From assembly GCA_020629135.1 (NCBI GenBank), contig JAHDDX010000004.1, positions 19,026-83,025 on the forward strand: DNA of 64,000 nt. The letters run 5' to 3'. Positions within the stretch are counted from its first letter, which is position 1; every line of letters begins with the position of its first letter. Below are positions 50,264 through 61,518 of the stretch, piece by piece. The DNA is from Hellea sp. GTDB lineage: Bacteria > Pseudomonadota > Alphaproteobacteria > Caulobacterales > Maricaulaceae. A program made the position numbers and the translations under genes. Under the pieces are notes generated by a model, which saw only the letters and a program-made list of their open reading frames with translations, made no database searches and had not been told where the DNA came from.

Positions 50264-51888
50264 CTATCCAAAATCGCACCGGGAAATCCGAAAAGATAAC
50301 CCTGTAGATAATCAACGCCCAGATTTTCCAAGCGCCTCGCATCGGCCTCATTATCGACCATTTCCGCGACGGTTTTTATTCCAAGAGTCTGTGCCAGATC
50401 GACGATCAAACGTACAAATGTCTGTTGGTGGGTTTTTATAGAGATATCTCGTACGAAGCTGCCATCTATTTTGATAATATCCGCTTCAATGCCGAGCAGG
50501 TTTCTAAAACTCGTATAACCCGCACCAAAATCATCGACCGCAAATTGACATCCCAGTTCACGCGCACGGGCGGAAAAACTGGACGCCAGGTCAGAGGCTT
50601 TTAATGCCAAAGTTTCGGTAAGTTCGATTGTCAAACGCGTCGCCTTTTCACCCATTTCAGCCAGATAGTTCAAATAGGCTTGATGAGCGGTTTCGTGTTC
50701 AACAGTTCCGGCTGACAAATTAAGGGCTAACCTGACATCCGGATAGAGCGTCAGGGTCGCATTTGCAATTTTAAGCGCGCGCTGGTCAAGCAGATGGACA
50801 AGCCCCAATTGTTCAGCATCCAGGATCAATTTCCAAGCCGAATGCATTAGCCCGTCGTCATCGGTTATCCGCAAAAGGCTTTCATAATATTCAATATCCC
50901 GGTCATCGGATCGAATTATCGGTTGATAAACCAGAGACAAGCGATCATTTTCGAGCAGATCAAGAATATCCTGCTTAGAAAAACGCGTTGGGATTGCGCT
51001 ACTATCTCCCAAAATCGGTTTGGCTGATAATTGATCAGAATCAAATTCGGGAAATTTCAATTCACTCAGAGGCCGGATCTCAACCTGTCCTGTCATTGAA
51101 ATCTCACCGGCTGACGTCTCAATCGGCGCAGCAAACAATCTGGTTTGTAAATCCGGACCTAAGGTTTCGGCTGTGGCAACTAAATGAGGTGGGACGAGGC
51201 CAAGGATTTGCCCCTCAGACAAAATACCAAATTTGAATTTGTCCGGGCAGATCTCGTTGAGTAAATCCGCGCAATATTTCAAACCGTCAGCGCGGGTTCT
51301 CTGTCCATAAATTTTCGCAATATCATCCAGGTTGTTCAGAGTTATCAGAATTGATTTTGGGGCCTGTACCTTGGGCGCCCAGGACAATTCATGAGCCATC
51401 AAATCATGCAATGCCGGGGTGTTCAGCAACCCTGTCTCAGGGTCATATTTTTCATTTTCTTGCTTTGCGGACCGATCAAGAACACTATCGGTAATATCTT
51501 GAAGAATGCCCGTTATTTCGGTCGCCACCTCATTATTGCCCCGCGTTCGTTCTCCTAATTCTTCTATCCAGATAAGGTCGCCGTCAAAGGATTTGAGCGC
51601 ATATTCAATTTTATATCGTGCCCCGTCCCAGTTGAGCGCAGCAATGGCTTTCATTCGCTTCTGGACTATATCATCGTCAAACAATCCGTTTAATGCGCCG
51701 CTGATCAAAGGATTCATGTTCGCCGGAAGTTTGAGAAGGCGTGCCACAAGCTCCGGCTCATTAGTCTTCAGCTCATTCTCTGCCCCATTCCAATGAAAGG
51801 GAACCGCGCGCAATAATTCGAGTTCGATTGAGCGTGTATCATCATCAGCAGCAACTTTATCAAGATTGAATTCGACGAGGCTTTGCAT
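50260..51888 (-). CDS. EAL domain protein with degenerate GGDEF-like domain
   Basis: LVYQPIIRSDDRDIEYYESLLRI; ELTETLALK; DDFGAGYTSFRNL; central domain lacks a GGDEF motif. Confidence 0.88.
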   Translation of the reverse strand: MQSLVEFNLDKVAADDDTRSIELELLRAVPFHWNGAENELKTNEPELVARLLKLPANMNPLISGALNGLFDDDIVQKRMKAIAALNWDGARYKIEYALKSFDGDLIWIEELGERTRGNNEVATEITGILQDITDSVLDRSAKQENEKYDPETGLLNTPALHDLMAHELSWAPKVQAPKSILITLNNLDDIAKIYGQRTRADGLKYCADLLNEICPDKFKFGILSEGQILGLVPPHLVATAETLGPDLQTRLFAAPIETSAGEISMTGQVEIRPLSELKFPEFDSDQLSAKPILGDSSAIPTRFSKQDILDLLENDRLSLVYQPIIRSDDRDIEYYESLLRITDDDGLMHSAWKLILDAEQLGLVHLLDQRALKIANATLTLYPDVRLALNLSAGTVEHETAHQAYLNYLAEMGEKATRLTIELTETLALKASDLASSFSARARELGCQFAVDDFGAGYTSFRNLLGIEADIIKIDGSFVRDISIKTHQQTFVRLIVDLAQTLGIKTVAEMVDNEADARRLENLGVDYLQGYLFGFPGAILDS

Positions 51889-52341
51889 TTAGTCGACAAA
51901 GCCTCCGTCCCCGACGGCAAAGTCACGGCGCGCGGATGCAATGGTGACCATAAACCCGGCCATTACGTCCAGTAATGTCATTAACATGATTAGGAAAAAA
52001 ACCGATGTCGCGAAGGCCGGAAACATCAAAAATTCAATCAAGCAAACAATAAACAATATCATGGAAAACGCATGGTTCATTATGGCGGCTCGCCCAAATC
52101 CCGTTGATTTCAGCAATTCGAAAAATAACAACACGATCGTAATTCCGATCAGCGCATGGCCGGGCGTAATCAGCCACTGGGCATCGGACGCCATTTGTAC
52201 CGACAGAAAATGCTCATCCATACGGGCCCGCACAGCGTCAGCGGTCGCAAATTCTGACCCGCTAAGCGCTATTACATTGTAAATAGCTACTGGGATGATC
52301 AGGAGCGGAAAAACCGTGAATATCCGCAATGTCGCCTCCAC
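51889..52341 (-). CDS. hypothetical four-TM membrane protein
   Basis: Hydrophobic ORF directly upstream of the EAL gene. Confidence 0.65.
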   Translation of the reverse strand: MEATLRIFTVFPLLIIPVAIYNVIALSGSEFATADAVRARMDEHFLSVQMASDAQWLITPGHALIGITIVLLFFELLKSTGFGRAAIMNHAFSMILFIVCLIEFLMFPAFATSVFFLIMLMTLLDVMAGFMVTIASARRDFAVGDGGFVD

Positions 52342-52403
52342 TTTCGATTCTTACTTAACAGAGTCTAAAAAGAAAAGGCTTGCAAGGGGTTAACAAAATT
52401 GCG

Positions 52404-53141
52404 CTAAACTTCCTCCCACCCTTCTGGGTTTTTCGCTCTTCGATTGAGCCACATCACACCCCTTAGATCCGAGAGTGAGACTATAAGACGTCCAAAATTC
52501 GTATATTTTGAAACCCCAAATTCGCGGTGGCGATGGTTCACATCGGCAAATTCGATAATGTAGCCCTCGCGTAGCATCAGTGCCGGGATATAGCGGTGAA
52601 TATGATCAAAATATGGGAGCCGCAGAAAGGCCTCACGTGAAAAGACTTTTAAACCACAGCCCGTGTCATCCGCGGTATCTTTAAGAAGCCACTTACGCAC
52701 ACCATTGCCAATACGCGATCCAATTTTTTTGGCCCAGCTATCTTGACGCTTAGCCCGACGCCCACCCACTAATGCCAGGTTTTCAGGCCGATCCTTTCGG
52801 GAATATTGCGCAAATAGTGCCGGAATATCGGCTGGATCATTTTGTCCATCGCCGTCCAAAGTCGCAATAACATCCGACCGTGCTGCCATAACTCCACTTC
52901 TCACCGCCCGCGACTGACCCGCATTTTTGCGGTGCGAGAGAGCTCGCAATTCTGGATAAGTCGACTTGAGGTCTTTCAGGACGGCCTCAGTCGTGTCCGA
53001 GCTGGCATCATTGACGAAAATCATTTCAAAGGCCTGCCCTTTTAAGGCCATCGCAATTTCGGCGGCCAGATTGGCCACGTTTTCTTCCTCATTGTAAACG
53101 GGGACGACAACGCTGAGTTTGGGTTTAGGTGATTTAGCCAT
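52404..53141 (-). CDS. GT2 family glycosyltransferase (dolichyl-phosphate mannose synthase-like)
   Basis: KLSVVVPVYNEEENVANL...SRAVRSGVMAARSDVIATLDGDGQNDPADIPAL. Confidence 0.92.
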   Translation of the reverse strand: MAKSPKPKLSVVVPVYNEEENVANLAAEIAMALKGQAFEMIFVNDASSDTTEAVLKDLKSTYPELRALSHRKNAGQSRAVRSGVMAARSDVIATLDGDGQNDPADIPALFAQYSRKDRPENLALVGGRRAKRQDSWAKKIGSRIGNGVRKWLLKDTADDTGCGLKVFSREAFLRLPYFDHIHRYIPALMLREGYIIEFADVNHRHREFGVSKYTNFGRLIVSLSDLRGVMWLNRRAKNPEGWEEV

Positions 53142-53227
53142 AATATTCCTTTGCGCGGCCTGATGGCATGTTGAATTTTGTAAGACAACAAGATTGATCA
53201 GGATTTAGGCTCAACACTTGTTTCAAC

Positions 53228-54940
53228 ATGTCATATAGGGGCACTATGGAATCATCCCGTCAACATTTGCCTTCGCACAAACTTTATCTTTCCTGCCTGC
53301 TGATCCTGACTTTGTGGATGTCCCTTTTTGGAATTTCCAACCTGCCGGTCATCGACAGGGATGAAGCCCGATATGCCCAAGCCACGGTTCAGATGGTGGA
53401 AACAGATGATTATTTGAATATCCGGTTTCAAGATCGTGCCCGCAATAAAAAACCCGCCGGTATTTATTGGATGCAGGCTGCCAGCGTAAAGGCATTCACC
53501 GATCCAGGCGAACGTAAAATTTGGGCGCATAGAATTCCTTCGGTTCTCGGTGCCATCCTTGCGGTTTTCGCCACTTATTGGGGTACGTTGGCGGTATTGG
53601 GACGTCGCGAGGCCTTTATTGCAGGGGCGGTTCTGGCCACCTCCGCTTTGTTTGTTTTTGAAGCCCATATCGCCAAAACAGATGCGATGCTATGCGGATT
53701 TTCGGCATTAGCTCTTGCTGCAATGCTTCGACTAAGAGTTAATCTGGACAAATGGGCGCCCTTATTATTCTGGGTGGCAATTGGCGGAGCCATCATGATC
53801 AAAGGTCCGATCACGCCTGCGCTTATTATCTTGACCCTTATTTGTCTCGCCGTCTGGGAACGTGACCTCGGCTGGATGCGTCGCCTGTTCAGTTGGCCAG
53901 GGATTTTAATGGCCCTGTTAATCGTTTTGCCTTGGAGCATTGCAATAGGGATTGAAACCAATGGCGCATTTTTCAAAGATGCGATTGGCGGTGATCTGGC
54001 CCCTAAACTGGCGGGCGGACAAGAAAAACACGGAGCCCCACCCGGTTATTATTTAGGAACGCTTCCGATTTTATTTTGGCCTGCCTGCTTATTCCTGATC
54101 GCCGGTATGTGGACAGGGCTGAAACAATCTCGGTCAAGCGATGAGGCGGGCAATAAGGAGGCTTTAACAGCACGTTTGCTCCTATGCTGGATCGTTCCAT
54201 TTTGGCTTTTACTTGAGATTGTTCCGACAAAGCTTCCAAACTATCTATTGCCGATTTATCCGGCGCTGGCGATTTTGTGCGCGGTCGCGATCTCAAAAAT
54301 GATCAAACAGCAAAACTATAAATGGTCACGATGGTTAGGCGGAGTTTTGATTTTAATCGTAACAGGGGTACTCGTTGCCGCCATTGTCACCACCGAAAAT
54401 TTCTACTCTGTCCCCAGTACCATTACACGCGGCTTTGTCAGCATGGGGGCGGCACTGGCCATGGCCGCAGCGTTTTTTTTCTGGCGGAAAGAGGCACTTA
54501 AAGCGCTTATAGCGGCTATAATGTCGACAGTCATAATGACACCCCTCGTTTATCAACATGTCTTGCCCCGAAGTCAGACCTTGTTGATCAGTCCTCGCAT
54601 TCAAAACGCGTTTGAAAATAATAGGATTATCCTACCAAGACATTCTGGACCTCGTATACTTTCACCTCACTTTACAGAACCCAGCCTGGTATTTCATTTG
54701 GGTACCGATATTGTCTTAGGGGATAAAATTGAAACAATCCTGGCCGGGAAATTACTGAAATCCGATATCATACTGCTTGATGAAAAAAATGAACGTTTCA
54801 CGACGGATTTCGAATTGATTTCTCAAAAATATAATGGGTCAAATTTATGTCTGAGACCATTGTCTAGTGTTGATGGCATAAATTATTCGAAGGGTGACGA
54901 CGTTAAAATCACGATTTTTGAAACAGGTGATTGTGATTAA
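53228..54940 (+). CDS. ArnT-like (GT83) glycosyltransferase
   Basis: LPVIDRDEARYAQATVQMVETDDYLNIRFQDRARNKKPAGIYWMQAAS. Confidence 0.92.
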   Translation: MSYRGTMESSRQHLPSHKLYLSCLLILTLWMSLFGISNLPVIDRDEARYAQATVQMVETDDYLNIRFQDRARNKKPAGIYWMQAASVKAFTDPGERKIWAHRIPSVLGAILAVFATYWGTLAVLGRREAFIAGAVLATSALFVFEAHIAKTDAMLCGFSALALAAMLRLRVNLDKWAPLLFWVAIGGAIMIKGPITPALIILTLICLAVWERDLGWMRRLFSWPGILMALLIVLPWSIAIGIETNGAFFKDAIGGDLAPKLAGGQEKHGAPPGYYLGTLPILFWPACLFLIAGMWTGLKQSRSSDEAGNKEALTARLLLCWIVPFWLLLEIVPTKLPNYLLPIYPALAILCAVAISKMIKQQNYKWSRWLGGVLILIVTGVLVAAIVTTENFYSVPSTITRGFVSMGAALAMAAAFFFWRKEALKALIAAIMSTVIMTPLVYQHVLPRSQTLLISPRIQNAFENNRIILPRHSGPRILSPHFTEPSLVFHLGTDIVLGDKIETILAGKLLKSDIILLDEKNERFTTDFELISQKYNGSNLCLRPLSSVDGINYSKGDDVKITIFETGDCD

Positions 54941-54947
54941 CCGCCTA

Positions 54948-55865
54948 TCAATGCCCAGATATTGACTGCCTGATATTGTTGATCCAAGCCCGCCCCATTA
55001 AGGCCAAAGCCATCAACGGCGTCCAAGCCAATACCAGAGTCTTTTCAAAAGGATTTCGTGAAAACTTCATAAAATAACGAATGAAGCCTTTGAGTTTTTC
55101 CCATTCAACTTTTTGCCTGGTCACTTTGCTTGTTGATCCATAATGCATCGCTATAGATTTGGGCTGAAAATAAACATCTCCGCCCAGCCGGCGCGCGCGT
55201 TCGCAAATATCGATGTCTTCAACATGCAGGAAATAACCCTCGTCAAAACCGTCCAGTTGTTCAAATGAAGAATGATCTGTCATCAGGAAAGCCCCGCTGA
55301 CAACTTCCACTGGCGCGGCGGCAGCTGGTATCGGCCGTGTTTCCAAATGTAGGGATTTAAAAAACGGCAGATGGTAAAGACCCGTAAACGAAACAATTGC
55401 GCTACGAAGTGTCAATCTATTGCGCCGACTGCCACGTTGTTCCGTTCCATTTTCATTACGCAACATTCCACCCACGATCCAAGGCCTGTTCAATGTGCAT
55501 CCGCATTCAGCCATCTGGCGAACCGTTGATGCCGACAAAATAGCATCGGGGTTTAGGAATAAAAAAAGGTCCCCTTCTGCAATTTCCGCCCCGTAATTAC
55601 ATGCCTTCGCAAATCCTATATTTCCATGGCCCTGTAACAATTTGACATTTGAAAATTGACTAGCAAACTGGGAAAGACTGTGGCGGGTCGCCTCAGAATT
55701 TCCATTATCCACCAAAATAAGTTCATGTATTTCAGGGTCAGACAAGACAGCATGCACCGCCTCAAACAAAGCCGGTCCTGTATAATAGGATACCATAATC
55801 ACGCTGATCCTGGCCTTTGCCTCGGTAGATTTTAGCGGAATAATATTTGAATTCGTATTGCTCAT
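54948..55865 (-). CDS. GT2 family glycosyltransferase (rhamnosyltransferase-like)
   Basis: RISVIMVSYYTGPALFEAVHAVL...ELILVDNGNSEATR...FLFLNPDAILSAST...DEGYFLHVEDIDICERARRLG. Confidence 0.92.
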   Translation of the reverse strand: MSNTNSNIIPLKSTEAKARISVIMVSYYTGPALFEAVHAVLSDPEIHELILVDNGNSEATRHSLSQFASQFSNVKLLQGHGNIGFAKACNYGAEIAEGDLFLFLNPDAILSASTVRQMAECGCTLNRPWIVGGMLRNENGTEQRGSRRNRLTLRSAIVSFTGLYHLPFFKSLHLETRPIPAAAAPVEVVSGAFLMTDHSSFEQLDGFDEGYFLHVEDIDICERARRLGGDVYFQPKSIAMHYGSTSKVTRQKVEWEKLKGFIRYFMKFSRNPFEKTLVLAWTPLMALALMGRAWINNIRQSISGH

Positions 55866-55921
55866 AATTCTCTGGTCGCAATATAATTGCGTATCGGTTT
55901 ACAAGTAAACCACTTATTGTA

Positions 55922-57160
55922 TCAGGAACTTGAACTATCCATTAAGACTGGTAATTTTGAATAGAGCGCTGCGAAAAATATAACCGAAGCCCATAGCCAC
56001 TCTTGCCAGACTCCATAACTGACGGTTCCTAGAACGATTAAGCTCGCAACAAATCCGCAGATTGGGATCGCGAATCCCGGGTTTGAATGTAACTGGTTTA
56101 AAATTTCTTTCCCCACAAACAAAATCGATAGACCCGCTAAAATCGCGCCAATCATGCCCGTTTCATACCAGATATGAATTCCAAAATTGTGCGGATGCAA
56201 TGATACGATCGTCATTTCGTAATTTGCATTTCCAATGTAAGTCTCTCCCAAGACCCGAACGGAATCAAAACCATGCCCCAATAAAAGAGCCTCTGGAATT
56301 TTAGAGGAGACATATTTCCACATAACGACTCGATGTTCCCAGGAGGTCGGCAAGTTACTCGTCAGGTCGACCGGAATTATCGACAAAACAATATATAAAA
56401 GCGGTGCCAATACGATCAGCACAATAGAAGCGGATACAAAAAATTGGGCCGAAAACCGCGGCGAAAATTTCGTAAAAACGATGCTTAAGGCAAATAATAA
56501 TAGAAAAATGATACCGACATTGAATTTCCCAGCCCAGGCGACTCCCAATAAAATTACGCCTAAAATAGCTGTCGCAAATAAATACCGCGCTCTATTCCCG
56601 TTACCAAGCCCCCAGACGACCAATGGAAACATCATAGTTGCCAAAGCCACACTATGCCCAAGATTCATAAAGGTTTGAATGTTTTTCTCCAAGATGATCT
56701 CATCTTGATTTGGTGGATCAAATAAATTTGTCACCATCAAACCAAATACGAGATCAAGGATCAACAATACCGACATGACGAAGAAAGCGAATACCAATAC
56801 CTTGAAAATACGGGAAATCTGAATTGCGGTTAGGGATTGAACTGACAAAAACGCTCCACAAAACAGCGTGTACCCCAAAACAATTTTCATCGGGTTTCTT
56901 AGAAATTGAGTATCATGATATGGGCTCCACACCGAAGTGATAGCCGCCCATATTAGGAAAATAGTTGTCATCCAAAACCATCCGGGGATTTGTTGCAATG
57001 ACAATCGTCCAATATTAGAAATATACCCTGTTCCGCCTATAATCGCCGCAAGGACGGCCATGCCCAGTCCCCCCGCATGAGCAATAGCTGGCAGGAGCAA
57101 TAGGCAGATAACCCACACCCAGAAATTCAATTTTGAGCGGATATCAGTTTTTGTCGGCAT
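55922..57160 (-). CDS. O-antigen ligase family protein
   Basis: Polytopic protein with WEHRVVMWKYVSSKIPEALLLGHGFDSVR...SLHPHNFGIHIWYETGMIGAIL (Wzy_C). Confidence 0.88.
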   Translation of the reverse strand: MPTKTDIRSKLNFWVWVICLLLLPAIAHAGGLGMAVLAAIIGGTGYISNIGRLSLQQIPGWFWMTTIFLIWAAITSVWSPYHDTQFLRNPMKIVLGYTLFCGAFLSVQSLTAIQISRIFKVLVFAFFVMSVLLILDLVFGLMVTNLFDPPNQDEIILEKNIQTFMNLGHSVALATMMFPLVVWGLGNGNRARYLFATAILGVILLGVAWAGKFNVGIIFLLLFALSIVFTKFSPRFSAQFFVSASIVLIVLAPLLYIVLSIIPVDLTSNLPTSWEHRVVMWKYVSSKIPEALLLGHGFDSVRVLGETYIGNANYEMTIVSLHPHNFGIHIWYETGMIGAILAGLSILFVGKEILNQLHSNPGFAIPICGFVASLIVLGTVSYGVWQEWLWASVIFFAALYSKLPVLMDSSSS

Positions 57161-57175
57161 GGAGGGCCTGAAAAC

Positions 57176-59128
57176 TTAACTGACTTTGAGGTCTGGTGCG
57201 AGGGCTTCGTTTGACAGAGATTTAATCGCGTCTTCCAAGGTCAGTATTTCCTGACGCCGGCTTTCATCGCCCAGGCGACGCAGAGCAAGTTTGCCCTCTT
57301 CCGCCTCTCGCTTACCCACAACAGCGATCACAGGAATTTTGCCAACGGAATGTTCCCGGATTTTGTAGTTGATTTTCTCATTGCGCAGATCAGTTTCAAC
57401 CCGAAGTCCGGCCGCACGCATCTCTTCGGCAACTTGCTCTGCATATCCATCCGCATCAGACGTAATGGTCGCGACCACAATCTGTGTCGGTGACAGCCAA
57501 AGCGGAAACTTCCCGGCATAGTTTTCGATCAAAATTCCGATAAACCGTTCCATTGATCCAAGAATAGCGCGGTGCAGCATAACCGGCACATGACGTTGAT
57601 CATCCTCACCAATATAGCTGGCGCCAAGGCGCCCCGGCACAACAAAGTCCATTTGCAACGTACCGCATTGCCAGTCCCGCCCAATCGCATCCCGCAGAAC
57701 AAATTCAAGCTTGGGCCCGTAAAACGCACCTTCACCCGGATTAAGCACCACCTCTTCGCCGGCCGCTGTGGTCGCATCCATCAGCGCTTTTTCAGCCCGG
57801 TCCCAGACATCATCTGTGCCGGCCCGCACCTCAGGTCGATCCGAGAATTTAACGGTCAAATCCTCAAAGCCAAAATCTTTGTAAATCGATTTGAGCAGTT
57901 TAATGAAACTGATCGATTCTTCTGTAATCTGATCTTCACGACAGAAAATATGGGCATCATCTTGGGTAAATCCGCGTACGCGCATAATTCCATGCAATGC
58001 ACCTGAAGGCTCATTGCGGTGACAACAGCCAAATTCAGCCATTCGAATAGGCAGATCACGGTAGGATTTCAGACCTTGCTTAAACACTTCAACATGAGCT
58101 GGACAGTTCATCGGCTTCATCGCGTGAATTTCTTCATGTGACCCATGTTTAACTTCGGAAACGAACATGTTCTCGCGGAACTTGTCCCAATGGCCACTGG
58201 CCTGCCAAAGTTTATTATTGATCAAGATGGGCGTTTTGACTTCTTGATATTCGGCAGCTTGCAGCCTGCGCCGAATATAATTCTCAACAACCCGCCAAAG
58301 GGTTGCGCCCTTGTCGTGCCAGAACACCATGCCTTGCGCTTCGGCCTGCATGTGGAACAGATCTAGCTGTTTGCCCAGACGTCTGTGGTCGCGCTTTTCG
58401 GCTTCCTCGATCTGATGCAGATGCGCGTCAAGCTGTTCCTGGTTCGCCCAAGCAGTTCCGTAAATGCGCTGGAGCTGCGCATTATTGGCGTCACCACGCC
58501 AATAGGCCCCGGCAACCTTCATTAATTTAAACGCCTTGCCGACCTTGCCTGTACTTGGCAAATGCGGGCCGCGGCAAAGGTCATACCATTCGCCCTGTCG
58601 ATAAATTGTAATGGTTTCGTCTTCGGGTAGATCAGAAATCAGCTCGGCTTTATAGGTCTCGCCGATGGAGTTGAAATGCGCAATCGCCTCATTACGGTCC
58701 CAGACTTCGCGTGTGAACGGCTTGTTCTGATCCACAATGAACTTCATCTTCTTTTCGATGGCCGCGAAGTCTTCTTCCGAGAAGGGTTCATCCCGGTGGA
58801 AATCATAATAAAACCCGTTCTCAATCACGGGACCAATGGTGACCTGAGTACCCGGAAACAATTCCTGAACGGCCTCGGCCAGGACGTGGGCCGCATCGTG
58901 GCGGATCAGCTCTAGACCTTCAGGATCGTCGGCGGTGACGAGCTCAATATTCGCGTCTCCTTCGACCGGACGGGTCGCATCGCGCAGCTCACCGTTTAAC
59001 TTGGCCGCCAGAACTTTTTTGGCCAGGCCTTTGGAAATGCCTTTGGCAACGTCCATTGGCGTGATTCCGTCCTCGTAATCACGAACAGCGCCATCGGGAA
59101 AAGTCAGTTTGACCATTTTATTATCCAT
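57176..59128 (-). CDS. thrS: threonine--tRNA ligase
   Basis: [27 protein letters not shown]...[21 protein letters not shown]...[23 protein letters not shown]; start 59128 or 59116. Confidence 0.96.
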   Translation of the reverse strand: MDNKMVKLTFPDGAVRDYEDGITPMDVAKGISKGLAKKVLAAKLNGELRDATRPVEGDANIELVTADDPEGLELIRHDAAHVLAEAVQELFPGTQVTIGPVIENGFYYDFHRDEPFSEEDFAAIEKKMKFIVDQNKPFTREVWDRNEAIAHFNSIGETYKAELISDLPEDETITIYRQGEWYDLCRGPHLPSTGKVGKAFKLMKVAGAYWRGDANNAQLQRIYGTAWANQEQLDAHLHQIEEAEKRDHRRLGKQLDLFHMQAEAQGMVFWHDKGATLWRVVENYIRRRLQAAEYQEVKTPILINNKLWQASGHWDKFRENMFVSEVKHGSHEEIHAMKPMNCPAHVEVFKQGLKSYRDLPIRMAEFGCCHRNEPSGALHGIMRVRGFTQDDAHIFCREDQITEESISFIKLLKSIYKDFGFEDLTVKFSDRPEVRAGTDDVWDRAEKALMDATTAAGEEVVLNPGEGAFYGPKLEFVLRDAIGRDWQCGTLQMDFVVPGRLGASYIGEDDQRHVPVMLHRAILGSMERFIGILIENYAGKFPLWLSPTQIVVATITSDADGYAEQVAEEMRAAGLRVETDLRNEKINYKIREHSVGKIPVIAVVGKREAEEGKLALRRLGDESRRQEILTLEDAIKSLSNEALAPDLKVS

Positions 59129-59432
59129 CTTCGTCAAGTCGCCAGACACCGTAGCGCCATGGAGCCCAGAAAGGAGGCTTAGTAATACTTTCCGGGACAT
59201 TATCAACCCCGGACGTCGCGCCCAGGGATTTAAACGGATGACAGCGCAGAAGCCGCGCCAAGGTCATCCAGCCCCCGGCCCAGAACCCATGCTTTTGCAT
59301 GGCCTCAATCCCGTAGCTTGAACAGGACGGCGAATGGCGGCATCGTACCCCAACCGCAGAGAAAGCCGGCGAAAGGGTATATTTGTAAATATAGATCAGC
59401 AAAATTGCCGGATATGCCAAAAATCGGGACAT
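59121..59432 (-). CDS. yidD: membrane protein insertion efficiency factor YidD
   Basis: [56 protein letters not shown]. Confidence 0.93.
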   Translation of the reverse strand: MSRFLAYPAILLIYIYKYTLSPAFSAVGVRCRHSPSCSSYGIEAMQKHGFWAGGWMTLARLLRCHPFKSLGATSGVDNVPESITKPPFWAPWRYGVWRLDEDG

Positions 59433-59451
59433 GGCCCGGTCTAAGTCTAGC

Positions 59452-59877
59452 TTAGCCCGTCTTGCAAGCTTTTATCGCCTCAACCGCCGCATCAAAGGCC
59501 AGCATAGTAGAGATATGACGGGCGGGATATTCACGTACACCGATCAAAAGCTTCAATTTCTCAAATCGACCAGTGGGCGGATCACCCCCCTCTTTCAACA
59601 TAGCATAGAGCGCGTCGCGCGCGGTCTGAACTTCTTGCAAAGACGCACCGATGATATTGCCTTTCAGGATCGCTGCACTGGCCTGCCCCAGTGCACAGGC
59701 CTGCACCCGCATCGCGCATTCACTGACAATGTCGCCCTCCAGATTGATATCAATCTCGACCCATGATCCGCAAAGCTTCGAGACTTTACGGGAGGTTCCG
59801 CACGGCTCACTCAGCGTTTCATTGCGCAGCGAGGCCGACAAAGCGAGAATGTCCGTATTGTACAAATCGTCTAACAT
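59452..59877 (-). CDS. iron-sulfur cluster assembly scaffold (NifU/IscU-like) protein
   Basis: LYNTDILALSASL...GSWVEIDINLEGDIVSECAMRVQACALGQASAAIL...FEKLKLLIGVREYPARHISTMLAFDA. Confidence 0.88.
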   Translation of the reverse strand: MLDDLYNTDILALSASLRNETLSEPCGTSRKVSKLCGSWVEIDINLEGDIVSECAMRVQACALGQASAAILKGNIIGASLQEVQTARDALYAMLKEGGDPPTGRFEKLKLLIGVREYPARHISTMLAFDAAVEAIKACKTG

Positions 59878-59923
59878 GGGCTGTATATAGGTTTACATGA
59901 GGCACAAACCAATGCCCGAAGGA

Positions 59924-60946
59924 TCACATCAGGTTAAAAAACCGATCCTCTGTCGCATAATCAAATAAATCTCTCGGATAATTTGACAAGACTGGTAGAC
60001 TGGATTTCCAATTCTCAGGATCAATATTGTCTATCAAAAAACGAATAGTCGAACTCACTTCATCCGCATAATTATACTTAGAATTTATCATCGCAACCGC
60101 TGGATCATGACTCGTTAAAATCATAGGCCTAGGAATGGACCAGGGCGAGAGGCCAATTAATGGTTCGCCTTGTCTAACTTTAACGCACTCAATGCTCGTG
60201 CCCATATTCTTCGCGATGGCTTGTCCAATTTCACCGGTAGAAAGTGCAGTTTGATCTGCCACATTGAAAATTCCCGTTTTGCTGTGCTCGAACAGATAGC
60301 AAGTTACATGGGCTATCAGGTTGACCGAAGTCGTATGAAAACGGCTTTCTCCACGAAAGGCCAACGGAATTTTGGTCCGTCCATCCAGGATTCTTTTTAC
60401 GAAATACCATTCGCGGGCGTGATTGGAAAATGGACCGTAAATTGCACAAGGACGTAATATACTTATTGGCACCGAGCTGCGCTCCATCAACAATTGCTCC
60501 ATTTCCCGCTTACGGGTGGAATATGTATCACCGCTTGGTCCTACGGTCGTATGGGCTTCAGTTATCGGTAATTGAAATTCAGGGAATCCATTGGTGGAAG
60601 CCTCATCCAAAGTTCGCCTTTGAAAGTCGCAATAGACGCTTGCAGAGGAAACTACCGAAATATTTCCGGTCAACGGGGACAATTTAAGTAACGTCTCAAC
60701 ATCGTGTTTATGATAACAAATACAATCCAGTATCAGGTCAACGGGGTCACCCAAGGCATATTTGAATTCTTCAGTATTTTTACGGTCGACTAATAAGTAT
60801 CTTAGGTCATCATGCCAAATTGGGGCCACAGGCATATTTCGGGCGTTTACGACTACAAACCAACCCAAATTTAAAAAATGTCGAGTAACTGCCCTGCCGA
60901 TTTGACCTGTGCCGCCAATGATTAAAATTTTTGGACGTCGTCTCAA
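59924..60946 (-). CDS. NAD-dependent epimerase/dehydratase family protein
   Basis: KILIIGGTGQIGRAVTRHFLNLGW; VSSASVYCDF; YSTRKREMEQLL; ILRPCAIYGP. Confidence 0.9.
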   Translation of the reverse strand: MRRRPKILIIGGTGQIGRAVTRHFLNLGWFVVVNARNMPVAPIWHDDLRYLLVDRKNTEEFKYALGDPVDLILDCICYHKHDVETLLKLSPLTGNISVVSSASVYCDFQRRTLDEASTNGFPEFQLPITEAHTTVGPSGDTYSTRKREMEQLLMERSSVPISILRPCAIYGPFSNHAREWYFVKRILDGRTKIPLAFRGESRFHTTSVNLIAHVTCYLFEHSKTGIFNVADQTALSTGEIGQAIAKNMGTSIECVKVRQGEPLIGLSPWSIPRPMILTSHDPAVAMINSKYNYADEVSSTIRFLIDNIDPENWKSSLPVLSNYPRDLFDYATEDRFFNLM

Positions 60947-61473
60947 TATCCGCCTCTAGCTTCATCCGCCTCTTCAATGACAATGACCACGCGCCTGGCT
61001 TTGAGATCAACGACAGGCACGGCGGCTTTGGTAAAAGGATGATACCAGTCCTTTTCCCCACGTTTTTGGATTTCAATAACATCACCGCCACCGAAATCAT
61101 GTACCGCCTTGATCCGGCCCATTACGGTACCGTCTTCCAGCTCGACCGTAAGCCCGATCAGGTCTGAATAGTAAAACTCGTCCTCGTCAGGGTCCGGCAG
61201 CACGTCCCGACTGACATAAAGCTTGGTCGATTTGAGGGCTTCTGCCTGCTCCCGGGTTTTGACCTCTTTGGCCCGAACCGCAAAACCGCCTTTAACGGAC
61301 CGGGACGCCGTAATTGTAAGAAGCCTATCCCCCTTGTCATTCAGCAAAGGTCCATAGGACAGGATTGCCGCCGGATCATCGGTAAAAGATTTAAGACGCA
61401 CCTCTCCGCGCACGCCAAAAGCACCCGCAATGGCCCCTATGCAAATCAACTGCGCTGTTTGGTTCTCATTCAT
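60943..61473 (-). CDS. rimM: ribosome maturation factor RimM
   Basis: LICIGAIAGAFGVRGEVRLKSFTDDPAAI...DEFYYSDLIGLTVELEDGTVMGRIKAVHDFGGGDVIEI. Confidence 0.95.
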   Translation of the reverse strand: MNENQTAQLICIGAIAGAFGVRGEVRLKSFTDDPAAILSYGPLLNDKGDRLLTITASRSVKGGFAVRAKEVKTREQAEALKSTKLYVSRDVLPDPDEDEFYYSDLIGLTVELEDGTVMGRIKAVHDFGGGDVIEIQKRGEKDWYHPFTKAAVPVVDLKARRVVIVIEEADEARGGY

Positions 61474-61518
61474 GTGGAATTTTGTAGTATGAATCGTAAC
61501 TCAGCATAAGGACTTTCT

